Source of the DNA: Palaemon carinicauda
Taxonomy: Eukaryota; Arthropoda; Malacostraca; Decapoda; Palaemonidae
NCBI RefSeq assembly: GCF_036898095.1
Contig: NC_090744.1
Span: 10,932,177-10,996,176 of the forward strand
Length of the DNA: 64,000 nucleotides
Reading direction: 5' to 3'
Position 1 is the stretch's first letter, and every line of letters starts with the position of its first letter. Position numbers and translations under genes: made by a program. Shown piece by piece: positions 1 through 11,300 of the stretch. The notes under the pieces are model-generated. The model had not been told where the DNA came from. It did no database searches and worked only from the letters and a program-made list of their open reading frames with translations.

Positions 1-3000
1 TTCGGAAGCGTCCATAAACTTGGAGGGATTTTCGAAGGCTACTGCCTGAAAACGACTACCGGCGATACGGATCCCGAAGTTCTAAATCTCCTCCAATTAC
101 AGCATTTGGCGGTTCCAGAAGTCATAGGAATCACTAGAGACAAGCAGGGGATCGTCATGTCGTGCCATCAGATGACGCTCCAAGACTGGGTGTGGGAGAT
201 GGCACCATCCTGGGAGGAGTTGCTGCCCGTACTGATAGAGCTTGCAGAAATACTGCAAAGCTTCCACGACGCTGGTTACTGCCATAACGATGTGAAATTC
301 GATAACGTTATGGTAGACTTTCCGCCCGAAGGAGGGGTTCCGAGGGTGACAGTGATCGACTTAGGCCTAATGACACCGATCGGATTCAATCCTTTTAACC
401 CTCAACAGATCCCACATGGGTGTCAATGGTTCGCTCCCAAGATCCTTTCGGGATGGGAGTGCGGCCCCGGCACTGATGCTTTCAGCTTGGCTGTTGCTAT
501 CAACCATCTAGTATGGAACAATTCGCTTGTAGTTGGAGAGTACCTCAACAGTCTCCTGGGTTGGTATGCAAATTGTTATGGAGACGAGTGGGGTTTTGAC
601 ATGGAAACACTGATAGCAGCATTACGGGCGGAATACTACGGCTGGTACACCGACGAACAGGATAATCAGCAATGGGAAAATTTGACCAATTACGATTATG
701 AACAGGAACGTTATCGTCAGGGTGGCCACGGCGGTGAATTTGAGGGAGGCCAATGGCAGATGAAGAAGAAAGAAGTGGCACGTTCGAGGCAGCCATGTGC
801 CCAGGACGAATGCGAACGAGAGGAAATGATGAACAGAATACTATCCCTGGAGAGGAAAGTCGATTTCGTCACGCAAGAAAATAATACACTGAGTAAGGAA
901 AACACTAGACTCGTGAATCTTCTACAACAGAAAGAAGAGGTTTTCAAAGAGAAAACGAAGAAAATAGAAAAGGAACTGGAGCGGGAGAAGCGCAGGCACG
1001 GTTGGTGGGACCTGGGATGGGCAGGAAATTCGGGATTTACAGGGTCGGACTTGGGAAGAATGGTTGAATTTGGGTGGAATGAAAGGGGATATTTTGAAAG
1101 AAGGAAGATGAACATGGATGGAAGGAAGATGGACAATAGATATCATTATGGCCAACAGGGATATCCTGCTCCACCAGTACGAGGACCTGCTCCTCATCCA
1201 CGAGGACCTGCTCCTAATCCACGAGGACCTGCTCCTAATCCACGAGGACCTGCTCCTCATCCACGAGGACCTGCTCCTAATCCACGAGGACCTGCTCCTC
1301 ATCCACGAGGACCTGCTCCTCATCCACGAGGACGTACTCCTCAACAATATGGCCCACCAGCTCAAAAACAATTGGCTGTCAAAAGAAGTGTCCACAGGTG
1401 TTCAAAGGAAGAAACAAAACGACCTCCTTTAAGTAGCTGGCTGCAAAAAGAGGTGGTTAAAAGTGACCAGAAGAACCGGGAACAAATGGCCAGAGATCCG
1501 AGGAGCGAGAGTCAATCACTGCAGGAAAAAGCAGACTATAAAGTTATTTCTAAGCCTAGTGGAATTCCCGCGTCCTACCTACCTATAGAAAAAATCATGG
1601 ATGAGCTAAAGAATGAAATAGTGGAGCTTAGAAAACATCTTTATGAAAGGGGATATTTTGAAAGAAGGAAGATGAACATGGCTGGAAGGAAGATGGACAA
1701 TGTAACTTTGGAAGAAAGGGTCTCTGACCTAGAAGCGATCCAGACAGTATTCATCAAGGATATGAAAAATATCCTTCCATACATATTCAACCCTTTTAAA
1801 ATGTATAAGAAGCTTTTCGAGATAATCTTTGGACTAAATAAAAAGAAGAAAGGAGACGACAAAACGGAGAAAGTGGTTCCAGACCCTTATGCAATGCAGG
1901 ACCCCTATGCAATGCAGGACCCCTATGCTCGCCCTTATGGTCAGGCAGGAGCTGGTCAAGGTCCTTATGGTCCTTATGCAGGATATCATTATGGCCAACA
2001 GGGATATCCTGCTCAACCAGCTCCTCGGGGTCCACCAGCTCCTTGGGGTCCACCAGGTCCTCGGGGTCCACCAGCTCCTTGGGGTCCACCAGCTCCTCGG
2101 GGTCCTCCAGCTCCTCGGGGTCCACCAGGACGACCTCGGGGTCCACCAGGTCCTCGGGGTCCACCAGGTCCTCGGGGTCCACCAGGACGACCTCGGGGTC
2201 CACCAGGTCCTCGGGGTCCACCAGGTCCTCAGGGTCCACCAGGACGACCTCGGGGTCCACGAGGACCTGCTCCTCGTCCAGAAAGACCTCAGGGTCAATG
2301 GGGCCCACCAGTTCAAAAACAATTGGCTGTCAAAAGAAGTGTCCACAGGTGTTCAAAGGAAGAAACAAAACGACCTCCTTTAAATAGCTGGCTGCAAAAA
2401 GAGGTGGTTAAAAGTGACCAGAAGAACCGGGAACAAATGGCCAGAGATCCGAGGAGCGAGAGTCAATCACTGCAGGAAAAAGCAGACTATAAAGTTATTT
2501 CTAAGCCTAGTGGAATTCCCGCGTCCTACCTACCTATAGAAAAAATCATGGATGAGCTAAAGAATGAAATAGTGGAGCTTAGAAAACATCTTTATGAAAG
2601 GGGATATTTTGAAAGAAGGAAGATGAACATGGCTGGAAGGAAGATGGACAATGTAACTTTGGAAGAAAGGGTCTCTGACCTAGAAGCGATCCAGACAGTA
2701 TTCATCAAGGATATGAAAAATATCCTTCCATACATATTCAACCCTTTTAAAATGTATAAGAAGCTTTTCGAGATAATCTTTGGACTAAATAAGAAGAAGA
2801 AAGGAGACGACAAAACGGAGAAAGTGGTTCCAGACCCTTATGCAATGCAGGACCCCTATGCAATGCAGGACCCCTATGCTCGCCCTTATGGTCAGGCAGG
2901 AGCTGGTCAAGGTCCTTATGGTCCTTATGCAGGATATCATTATGGCCAACAGGGATATCCTGCTCAACCAGCTCCTCGGGGTCCACCAGCTCCTTGGGGT

Positions 3001-5727
3001 CCACCAGCTCCTCGGGGTCCACCAGCTCCTTGGGGTCCACCAGCTCCTCGGGGTCCTCCAGCTCCTCGGGGTCCACCAGGACGACCTCGGGGTCCACCAG
3101 GTCCTCGGGGTCCACCAGGTCCTCGGGGTCCACCAGGACGACCTCGGGGTCCACCAGGTCCTCGGGGTCCACCAGGTCCTCAGGGTCCACCAGGACGACC
3201 TCGGGGTCCACGAGGACCTGCTCCTCGTCCAGAAAGACCTCAGGGTCAATGGGGCCCACCAGTTCAAAAACAATTGGCTGTCAAAAGAAGTGTCCACAGG
3301 TGTTCAAAGGAAGAAACAAAACGACCTCCTTTAAATAGCTGGCTGCAAAAAGAGGTGGTTAAAAGTGACCAGAAGAACCGGGAACAAATGGCCAGAGATC
3401 CGAGGAGCGAGAGTCAATCACTGCAGGAAAAAGCAGACTATAAAGTTATTTCTAAGCCTAGTGGAATTCCCGCGTCCTACCTACCTATAGAAAAAATCAT
3501 GGATGAGCTAAACAATAAAATAGAGGAGCTTAGACAACATCTTTATGAGAAGAAGAAGAATGAGGAAAAGGAGGAGGAGGAGGAGGAGGAGGAAGAGCAA
3601 GTAGAAGAGGAGGTAAAAGAGGATGACTCCTTAGATGAAGAGATAAAAGAAGAGTCGGTGGCAGATCTGATTGAAGAAACGACACAGGTAAATTTAACCA
3701 GTGATGATGTTGATAATGAAAAGGAGGAGAAGGATTATCGTCAAGTTACTGCGGACGATCCAATTGTCTCTCTTTGGAATGGAAGAGACCCGATACAGGA
3801 AAAGGTTGAAAGTCATCCAGAGAGAAGTGAGAGCCTAACATTACAGAAAAAAACCGACTGTGAACTAATTGCTAAACTTAAGGAAGAAATTTTCAAGCTG
3901 AAAAGGGACTTGTCAGGTACCAGGCAGATGAATTCTTTGAAAGAAGGCGACATAAAGAGAGAAGGAAAAGGTAAGTGTGACCTTACAAGACAGATAGAGA
4001 AGCTTAGACAAGATCTTTATCAGAAGAAGACGAATGAGGAAAAGGATGATGAGGAGGAGAATGACTGGACAGAGGAATCAATAGAAGAAGGTCAATCAAC
4101 AGATTCCTCAAGCTCAATATGTGAACATTCTGAGTTGTGTACTTTAGGCTTAATATATTCAACCATTTATTTGAAACAAATAGGAATTCTTTTACAGTTA
4201 TTCAAGCGCAGAAAGCTAATAATGAAAATTTGCCCTTGCATTTTCAAAAAATTAAAACGTAATATCACGGAAGATGCTGAATTTGGGGAATTCGGCGAGG
4301 AATCGGGGAAGAAAAAGAAGAAGAACAAGAAGAAGAAGAAGAAGAAGAAGAATTACGAAAGTTCGTCTACAATTCCAAAAGGTGGGGTGCCATCAGCACA
4401 ACCTTATCTGCCTGAACAATATGGTCCATATGAATTTCCACCTTTCTTGGAATACCAAGATCCATTTCAACAAAATCCATATGGACCAACTATTCCATTT
4501 GAACAACAAAATCCATATGGACCAACTATTCCATTTGAACAACCAAATCCATATGGACCAACTATTCCATTTGAACAACCAAATCCATATGGACCAACTA
4601 TTCCATTTGAACAACCAAATCCATATGGACCAACTATTCCATTTGAACAACCAAATCCATATGCCCAAAATCATCCTTATGGCCAACCAGGAAATCTTCA
4701 GGGTCAACCAGGATATCATGAACCGCAAGGACCTGCCATCCAATATGGTCCACCAGGACCAGGACCAGGACCAGGACCAGGACCTGGACCTGGACGAGGA
4801 CGAGGAATGCCAGGAGCAGGACCAGGCCCAGGACGAGGAATGTCAGGAGCAGGACCAGGCCCAGGACGAGGAATGCCAGGAGCTGGACCAGGACCAGGAC
4901 GAGGAATTGATGGCCAAGGACGAGGACGAGGAATGCCAGGAGCAGGACCAGGACCAGGACGAGGAATGCCAGGAGCAGGACCAGGACCAGGACGAGGAAT
5001 GCCAGGAGCAGGAGCAGGACCAGGACGAGGAATGCCAGGAGCAGGACCAGGACCAGGACGAGGAATGCCAGGAGCAGGAGCAGGACCAGGACGAGGAATG
5101 CCAGGAGCAGGACCAGGACCAGGACGAGGAGTTGATGGCCAAGGACGAGGACGAGGAATGCCAGGAGCAGGACCAGGACCAGGACGAGGAATACCAGGAC
5201 GAGGACCAGGACCAGGACGAGGAATTGATGGCCAAGGACGAGGACGAGGAATGCCAGGAGCAGGACCAGGACCAGGACGAGGAGTTGATGGCCAAGGACG
5301 AGGACGAGGAATGCCAGGAGCAGGACCAGGACCAGGACGAGGAGTTGATGGCCAAGGACGAGGACGAGGAATGCCAGGAGCAGGACCAGGACCAGGACGA
5401 GGAGTTGATGGCCAAGGACGAGGACGAGGAGTGGCTCCAATACAACCAAATCAATATAGACAACCCAATCAAATTGGGAGAGGACCAGGACCAGGACCAG
5501 GACAACCAAATGCATATGGACAAAATATTCCATTTGGACAACCTCAAGGACGAGGAATGACTCCATATCTTGGATATAAACAAAAACCTCTATTCTTTGG
5601 ACGAGGAATTGATGGCCAAGAACCAGGCCGAGGAAGGGCTCTAAATAAAGGACATGGACAAAGACCTAAAGCTCATGGAAGAGGAAATGATAGCCAACGA
5701 CCAGGTCGAAGAATGGCTCCAAATTAA
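1..5727 (+). CDS. Divergent protein kinase fused to a long repetitive, disordered tail (5' end cut by the window)
   Basis: The frame is open from base 1 to the TAA at 5725-5727 (1908 codons); its start lies outside the window. By comparison with the copy at 63673, about 71 residues are missing and the full protein would be near 1979 aa. Kinase landmarks, in window residues: FGSV (1-4, end of the glycine loop), the VAIK-type lysine in YCLK (K17), catalytic loop HNDVKFDN (95-102, HND instead of HRD), metal-binding DLG (120-122, instead of DFG), an APE-like FAPK (144-147) and the helix-F aspartate in GTDAFSL (D159). All ATP and metal ligands are present, so activity is possible, but the HRD arginine is lost. 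After about residue 254 come a charged coiled coil, PRGPAP repeats, two near-identical 317-aa blocks with collagen-like GPPGPR runs, an acidic stretch, a Lys run, [11 protein letters not shown] repeats and a [11 protein letters not shown] end. No intron is needed over 5.7 kb. Kinase family membership is clear; the substrate and the role of the tail are unknown. Confidence 0.8.
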   Translation, partial: FGSVHKLGGIFEGYCLKTTTGDTDPEVLNLLQLQHLAVPEVIGITRDKQGIVMSCHQMTLQDWVWEMAPSWEELLPVLIELAEILQSFHDAGYCHNDVKFDNVMVDFPPEGGVPRVTVIDLGLMTPIGFNPFNPQQIPHGCQWFAPKILSGWECGPGTDAFSLAVAINHLVWNNSLVVGEYLNSLLGWYANCYGDEWGFDMETLIAALRAEYYGWYTDEQDNQQWENLTNYDYEQERYRQGGHGGEFEGGQWQMKKKEVARSRQPCAQDECEREEMMNRILSLERKVDFVTQENNTLSKENTRLVNLLQQKEEVFKEKTKKIEKELEREKRRHGWWDLGWAGNSGFTGSDLGRMVEFGWNERGYFERRKMNMDGRKMDNRYHYGQQGYPAPPVRGPAPHPRGPAPNPRGPAPNPRGPAPHPRGPAPNPRGPAPHPRGPAPHPRGRTPQQYGPPAQKQLAVKRSVHRCSKEETKRPPLSSWLQKEVVKSDQKNREQMARDPRSESQSLQEKADYKVISKPSGIPASYLPIEKIMDELKNEIVELRKHLYERGYFERRKMNMAGRKMDNVTLEERVSDLEAIQTVFIKDMKNILPYIFNPFKMYKKLFEIIFGLNKKKKGDDKTEKVVPDPYAMQDPYAMQDPYARPYGQAGAGQGPYGPYAGYHYGQQGYPAQPAPRGPPAPWGPPGPRGPPAPWGPPAPRGPPAPRGPPGRPRGPPGPRGPPGPRGPPGRPRGPPGPRGPPGPQGPPGRPRGPRGPAPRPERPQGQWGPPVQKQLAVKRSVHRCSKEETKRPPLNSWLQKEVVKSDQKNREQMARDPRSESQSLQEKADYKVISKPSGIPASYLPIEKIMDELKNEIVELRKHLYERGYFERRKMNMAGRKMDNVTLEERVSDLEAIQTVFIKDMKNILPYIFNPFKMYKKLFEIIFGLNKKKKGDDKTEKVVPDPYAMQDPYAMQDPYARPYGQAGAGQGPYGPYAGYHYGQQGYPAQPAPRGPPAPWGPPAPRGPPAPWGPPAPRGPPAPRGPPGRPRGPPGPRGPPGPRGPPGRPRGPPGPRGPPGPQGPPGRPRGPRGPAPRPERPQGQWGPPVQKQLAVKRSVHRCSKEETKRPPLNSWLQKEVVKSDQKNREQMARDPRSESQSLQEKADYKVISKPSGIPASYLPIEKIMDELNNKIEELRQHLYEKKKNEEKEEEEEEEEEQVEEEVKEDDSLDEEIKEESVADLIEETTQVNLTSDDVDNEKEEKDYRQVTADDPIVSLWNGRDPIQEKVESHPERSESLTLQKKTDCELIAKLKEEIFKLKRDLSGTRQMNSLKEGDIKREGKGKCDLTRQIEKLRQDLYQKKTNEEKDDEEENDWTEESIEEGQSTDSSSSICEHSELCTLGLIYSTIYLKQIGILLQLFKRRKLIMKICPCIFKKLKRNITEDAEFGEFGEESGKKKKKNKKKKKKKKNYESSSTIPKGGVPSAQPYLPEQYGPYEFPPFLEYQDPFQQNPYGPTIPFEQQNPYGPTIPFEQPNPYGPTIPFEQPNPYGPTIPFEQPNPYGPTIPFEQPNPYAQNHPYGQPGNLQGQPGYHEPQGPAIQYGPPGPGPGPGPGPGPGRGRGMPGAGPGPGRGMSGAGPGPGRGMPGAGPGPGRGIDGQGRGRGMPGAGPGPGRGMPGAGPGPGRGMPGAGAGPGRGMPGAGPGPGRGMPGAGAGPGRGMPGAGPGPGRGVDGQGRGRGMPGAGPGPGRGIPGRGPGPGRGIDGQGRGRGMPGAGPGPGRGVDGQGRGRGMPGAGPGPGRGVDGQGRGRGMPGAGPGPGRGVDGQGRGRGVAPIQPNQYRQPNQIGRGPGPGPGQPNAYGQNIPFGQPQGRGMTPYLGYKQKPLFFGRGIDGQEPGRGRALNKGHGQRPKAHGRGNDSQRPGRRMAPN
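1165..1345 (+). repeat. 21-bp intragenic repeat (PRGPAPN/H)
   Basis: About eight tandem 21-bp units encode the heptapeptide PRGPAP plus N or H, inside the kinase-fusion ORF. The period is a multiple of three, so unit gain or loss keeps the frame. Confidence 0.85.
1641..3542 (+). repeat. Tandem 951-bp duplication inside the kinase-fusion ORF
   Basis: Bases 1641-2591 recur at 2592-3542 with only a handful of differences (for example an AAA/AAG lysine codon and GGT versus GCT in one Pro-rich unit). Each unit encodes [17 protein letters not shown], a short hydrophobic/basic segment, DPYAMQ repeats, a collagen-like GPP/GPR/GRP run and a conserved linker ending HLYER. A third, older partial unit is visible at about 1083-1640. 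951 is 3 x 317, so the frame is kept. The near identity implies very recent duplication or gene conversion. Confidence 0.9.
4471..4650 (+). repeat. 36-bp intragenic repeat ([11 protein letters not shown])
   Basis: Five in-frame 36-bp units each encode a 12-residue [13 protein letters not shown] motif within the kinase-fusion ORF, followed by a degenerate NPYAQ unit. Confidence 0.9.
4753..5440 (+). repeat. [12 protein letters not shown] repeat region
   Basis: In-frame minisatellite built of 33-36-bp units ([11 protein letters not shown]) interspersed with a VDGQGRGR variant. It resembles Arg/Gly-rich disordered segments of RNA-binding or condensate-forming proteins in composition only; no RGG triplets dominate. 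The opposite strand is also open here because of codon bias, which is not evidence for a gene. Confidence 0.85.
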
Positions 5728-6300
5728 GGACATGGACAAAGACCTAAAGCTCATGGATAATATCAGACGATGCGGATATTATTAGGATTTAAAAGTTTTG
5801 GGTGTCTAGTGTTAATGTATAGAGAAGGATACTGTTAGAGCGTAAAGAAGGATAAAGGAGCAGCCCTGTGGAAATATGAAAGTGAGAAGGAACACTAAGA
5901 AAAGGTCCTTTGACCTGACTGACTACCCACCTTGAAGGGTGCTTGGATGGAAGGCCAGCTTGAGGAATGCAATGCTTAACTCTCCAGCTTGGATGATGCT
6001 TGGAATAATCTGGAGGATTGGTGCTGCAGAGGGAAGAAACCTGGCTGAGTTTAGTATGCTATGTACCTTGATGGGGTGTACAGGACCTTTGTCAAGTGTA
6101 CAAATGGTCGGATATCTAGATCTATTCCTTTGGATACCAACCTTCGGGTGGTTCTGGGGGCATAATCTAGAAGACTGGCTCTGCAGAGGGATGAAGCTGG
6201 GATTCTTCTAGTGTGCAGACAAGTTCTTGGAGGTTGAACCAAGACATCTTTGGCTGGGAAGAGAAGCTGCATCTTTTGGAGGTAGTCCTTCATCAGTCCG
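5728..6300. other. 3' flank of kinase gene, no recognised gene
   Basis: Bases 5728-5757 repeat 5650-5679, the last coding repeat, so the coding minisatellite continues past the stop. The rest has weak direct repeats (a TCTGGAGGATTGG-like segment near 6010 and a related one near 6170). No polyadenylation signal or ORF I can support. Confidence 0.5.
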
Positions 6301-7020
6301 AATTCTTAGGAGCTCGCAGCTGTGGAGCATCAAATAGCAGGAGCAGAAGATAGTAGCAGCTAGCGAAAGTTAGCAGCAGTAGCAGAACCAGCAGCAATAG
6401 GAAAGCAACAGTTGGCAGTAGCTAGCGGCAGTCGCAGCTGAAGTTAGCCGCAGTATGCAGCAGCCGTCATCAGAAGCAGCTAGCAGCAGCTAGGAGAAAC
6501 AGCAAGCAGCAGGTGCGACCAGCAGCAGTTTGCAGCAGCAACAGTTGCAGTAGCGAGCGGCTGCAGCAGGAGCAAGCAGCAGCTGCAGCAGGCTGCAGCA
6601 GCAGCAGCAGCTAGCAAAAGCAGCAGCAGCTACCAAAGGTAGCAGCAGCTGCAGCTAGCAAAAGCAGCAGCAGCAGCAGTCTGCAAAAGCAGCAGTAAGC
6701 AGCAGCAGCAGCAGCTAGCAAAAGCAGCAGCAGCTACCAAAGGTAGCAGCAGCTGCAGCTAGCAAATGCAGCAGCAGCAGCAATCAGCAGAAGCAGCAGT
6801 AAGCAGCAGAAGCAGCAGCCGCAAGCAAGAGCAGCAGTAGCAGCAGCAAGCAGCAGCACTAGCACCAGCAGCTTGCAGTAGCAAATAGCAGCAGCTAGTA
6901 GCCGAAAGCAACAGCATACAGCAGCTAGCAATAGCAGAGACTGCAGCTAGCAGCAGCAGTAATTAGCAGCTACAATTAATAGGAGCTAACAGCATCAGTT
7001 ATGAGTGAACAGAATCTGCC
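6300..7020. repeat. Degenerate AGC-rich low-complexity tract
   Basis: About 700 bp made mainly of imperfect AGC and AGCTAGC units (GCAGCAGCAGCTAGCAAAA motifs recur). Open frames through it are composition artefacts. Confidence 0.85.
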
Positions 7021-7075
7021 AACAGCTGGGGGTCGTGAGAAACACCAGGAACAGATGCAGCAAAAAAATAAAAAA

Positions 7076-8047
7076 TAAATGAAAAAAAAAGAGCAGCAGA
7101 CAGAGGAGGAAGAGAAGGAGGAGGAGAAGCAGCAAAGAAAAATGAAAAACCTAAAACGAATAAAAAAAAAAAAAGGAGCAACAGCAAGAGGATGGAGAGA
7201 AGAAGAATCAGTGAAAAAAAAACCTAAAAAAATATATAAAAAAAAGGAGCACAAGCAAGAGGAAGAACAGAAGGAGGAGGAGAAGCAGCAGAAAAAAAGG
7301 AGCAGCAGTAAGAAGAGGCAAAGGAGGAGGAGGAGAAGCAGCAGAAAAAAAAACCTAAAAAAATACAAAAGAAAAAAAAATAAATAAAGGAGCAGCAACA
7401 AGAGGAGGAAGAGAAGGAGGAGGACAAGCAGCAAAAGAAAAAAAAATATAAAAAAGAAAAAAAGAAAAAAAAAGGAGCAGCAGAGAGAGGAGGAAGAAAA
7501 GGAAGAGGAGAAGCAGCAAAAAAAAATATAAAAAAAAATATAAAACAAAAAAGAAAAAAAAAGGAGCAGCAGCAAGAGGAGGAAGAAAATGAGGAGGAGA
7601 AGCAGCAAAAAAAAAAAATACATATAAAAAAATATAAAAACAAAAAAGAAAAAAAAAGGAGCAGCAGCAAGAGGAGGCAAAAGAGGAGGAGAAGCAGCAA
7701 AATAAAAATCTAAAAAAAAATATAATAAATAAAAAAGAAAAAAAAAGGAGCAGCAGCAAGAGGAGGAAGAGAAGGAGGAGGAGAGGCAACGAAAAAAACC
7801 TAAGAAAATATAAAAACAAAAAAGAAAAAAAAAGGAGCAGCAGCAAGTGGAGGCAGAAAAGGAGGAGGAGAAGCAGCAAAAGAAACAATCTAAAAAAAAA
7901 TATAATAAATAAAAAAGAAAAAAAAAGGAGCAGCAGCAAGAAGAGGAAGAGAAGCAGGAGCAGAAGCAGCAAAAAAAAAATATAAAAAAAATATATATAT
8001 AAAAAAAGGAGCAGCAGCAAGAAGAGGAAGAGAAGGAGGAGGAGAAG

Positions 8048-8089
<42 letters not shown>

Positions 8090-8390
8090 AAAAAAATAAG
8101 AAAAAAAAGGAGCAGCAGCTAGAGGAGGAAGAGAAGCAGTAGCAGAAGCAGCAAAAAAAAATATAAAAAAAAAATATAAAACAAAAAGAAAAAAAGGAGC
8201 AGCAGCAAGAGGAAGAAGAAAAGCAGGAGCAGAAGCAGCAAAAAAAAAAAAATATAAAAAAAAATATAAAAAAAAGAAAAAAAAGGAGCAGCAGCAAGAG
8301 GAGGAAGAGAAGCAGGAGCAGAAGCAGCAGAAAAAAAAAACTAAAAAAATATATATATAAAAACAAGGAGCAGCAGCAAGAGGAGGAAAT
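7076..8390. repeat. A/G-rich tandem repeat, unit about 100 bp
   Basis: Roughly a dozen loose units each carry GGAGCAGCAGCAAGAGGAGG, GAAGAGAAGGAGGAGGAGAAG, GCAGC and a poly-A/TATAAAA run. Unit length varies with the A-run. The last unit passes directly into the 120-bp satellite at the shared motif GAGGAGGAA. Confidence 0.8.
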
Positions 8391-11300
8391 ATCCTTTGAT
8401 GTAGAAGTACAAGCATACATTTTAGGATAAAGTACTGACTCAGTGGAAAGGACCAAGTAGTTGGACTATGGAAGATGGACAGAAAAATGAACTTTGCTTT
8501 GAGGAGGAAATATCCTTTGATGTAGGAGTACAGGCCTTCATCATTGGATAAAGTACTGACTCAATGGAAAGGACCAAGTAGTTGGACTATGGAAGATGGA
8601 CAGAAAAATGAACTTTGCTTTGAGGAGGAAATATCCTTTGATGTAGGAGTACAGGCCTTCATCATTGGATAAAGTACTGACTCAGTGGGAAGGACCAAGT
8701 AGTTGGACTATGGAAGATGGACAGAAAAAGGAACTTTGCTTTGAGGAGGAAATATCCTTTGATGTAGGAGTACAGGCCTTCATCATTGGATAAAGTACTG
8801 ACTCAGTGGGAAGGACCAAGTAGTTGGACTATGGAAGATGGACAGAAAAAGGAACTTTGCTTTGAGGAGGAAATATCCTTTGATGTAGGAGTACAGGCCT
8901 TCATCATTGGATAAAGTACTGACTCAGTGGGAAGGACCAAGTAGTTGGACTATGGAAGATGGACAGAAAAATGAACTTTGCTTTGAGGAGGAAATATCCT
9001 TTGATGTAGGAGTACAGGCCTTCATCATTGGATAAAGTACTGACTCAGTGGAAAGGACCAAGTAGTTGGACTATCGAAGATGGACAGCAAAAGGAACTTT
9101 GCTTTGAGGAGGAAATATCCTTTGATGTAGGAGTACAGGCCTTCATCATTGGATAAAGTACTGACTCAGTGGGAAGGACCAAGTAGTTGGACTATGGAAG
9201 ATGGACAGAAAAATGAACTTTGCTTTGAGAAGGAAATATCCTTTGATGTAGGAGTACAGGCCTTCATCATTGGATAAAGTACTGACTCAGTGGAAAGGAC
9301 CAAGTAGTTGGACTAAGGAAGATGGACAGCAAAAGGAACTTTGCTTTGAGGAGGATATATCCTTTGATGTAGGAGTACAGGCCTTCATCATTGGATAAAG
9401 TACTGACTCAGTGGAAAAGACCAAGTAGTTGGACTATGGAAGATGGACAGCAAAAGGAACTTTGCTTTGAGGAGGAATTGTCCTTTGATGTAGGAGTACA
9501 GGCCTTCATCATTGGATAAAGTACTGACTAAGTGGGAAGGACCAAGTAGTTGGACTATAGAAGATGGACAGAAAAAGGAACTTTGCTTTGAGGAGGAAAT
9601 ATCCTTTGATGTAGGAGTACAGGCCTTCATTGTTGGATAAAGTACTGACTCAGTGGAAAGGACCAAGTAGTTGGACTATGGAAGATGGACAGCAAAAGGA
9701 ACTTTGCTTTGAGGAGGAAATATCCTTTGATGTAGGAGTACAGGCCTTCATCATTGGATAAAGTACTGACTCAGTGGGAAGGACCAAGTAGTTGGACTAT
9801 GAAACATGGACAGATAAATGAACTTTGCTTTGAGAAGGAAATATCCTTTGATGTAGGAGTACAGGCCTTCATCATTGGATAAAGTACTGACTCAGTGGAA
9901 AGGACAGGGTAGTTGGACTATGGAAGATGGACAGCAAAAGGAACTTTGCTTTGAGGAGGAAATATCCTTTGATGTAGGAGTACAGGCCTTCATCATTGGA
10001 TAAAGTACTGACTCAGTGGGAAGGACCAAATAGTTGGACTATGGAAGATGGACAGATAAATGAACTTTGCTTTGAGGAGGAAATATCCTTTGATGTAGGA
10101 GTACAGGCCTTCATCATTGGATAAAGTACTGACTCAGTGGAAGGACCAAGTAGTTGGACTATGAAGATGGACAGAAAAGGAACTTTGCTTTGAGGAGGAA
10201 ATATCCTTTGATGTAGGAGTACAGGCCTTCATCATTGGATAAAGTACTGACTCAGTGGGAAGGACCAAGTAGTTGGACTATGGAAGATGGACAGAAAAGG
10301 AACTTTGCTTTGAGGAGGAAATATCCTTTGATGTAGGAGTACAGGCCTTCATCATTGGATAAAGTACTGACTCAGTGGGAAGGACCAAATAGTTGGACTA
10401 TGGAAGATGGACAGATAAATGAACTTTGCTTTGAGGAGGAAATATCCTTTGATGTAGGAGTACAGGCCTTCATCATTGGATAAAGTACTGACTCAGTGGG
10501 AAGGACCAAGTAGTTGGACTATAGAAGATGGACAGAAAAAGGAACTTTGCTTTGAGGAGGAAATATCCTTTGATGTAGGAGTACAGGCCTTCATCATTGG
10601 ATAAAGTACTGACTCAGTGGGAAGGACCAAGTAGTTGGACTATGGAAGATGGACAGCAAAAGGAACTTTGCTTTGAGGAGGAAATATCCTTTGATGTAGG
10701 AGTACAGGCCTTCATCATTGGATAAAGTACTGACTCAGTGGAAAGGACAGGGTAGTTGGACTATGGAAGATGGACAGAAAAAGGAACTTTTCTTTGAGGA
10801 GGAAATATCCTTTGATGTAGGAGTACAGGCCTTCATCATTGGATAAAGTACTGACTCAGTGGGAAGGACCAAATAGTTGGACTATGGAAGATGGACAGAT
10901 AAATGAACTTTGCTTTGAGGAGGAAATATCCTTTGATGTAGGAGTACAGGCCTTCATCATTGGATAAAGTACTGACTCAGTGGAAAGGACCAAGTAGTTG
11001 GACTATGGAAGATGGACAGAAAATGAACTTTGCTTTGAGGAGGAAATATCCTTTGATGTAGGAGTACAGGCCTTCATCATTGGATAAAGTACTGACTCAG
11101 TGGAAGGACCAAGTAGTTGGACTATGGAAGATGGACAGCAAAAGGAACTTTGCTTTGAGGAGGAAATATCCTTTGATGTAGGAGTACAGGCCTTCATCAT
11201 TGGATAAAGTACTGACTCAGTGGAAGGACCAAGTAGTTGGACTATGGAAGATGGACAGAAAAAGGAACTTTGCTTTGAGGAGGAAATATCCTTTGATGTA

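Noticed and set aside
1..700. Kinase as a captured or endogenous viral gene (large DNA virus type)
   Set aside because: An intronless, divergent kinase would allow it, but no neighbouring viral gene is present and I cannot recognise a specific viral relative; left as untested.
4274..5583. Long alternative-frame and antisense ORFs under the kinase tail (up to 428 codons)
   Set aside because: They are shadows of the low-complexity repeats GGACCAGGACCAGGACGAGG; the main frame is continuous with the kinase domain.
6976..8456. Minus-strand Leu/Phe-rich ORFs that look like membrane proteins
   Set aside because: Complement of A/G-rich simple repeats; CTTCTC and TTTTT codons give Leu and Phe by composition.
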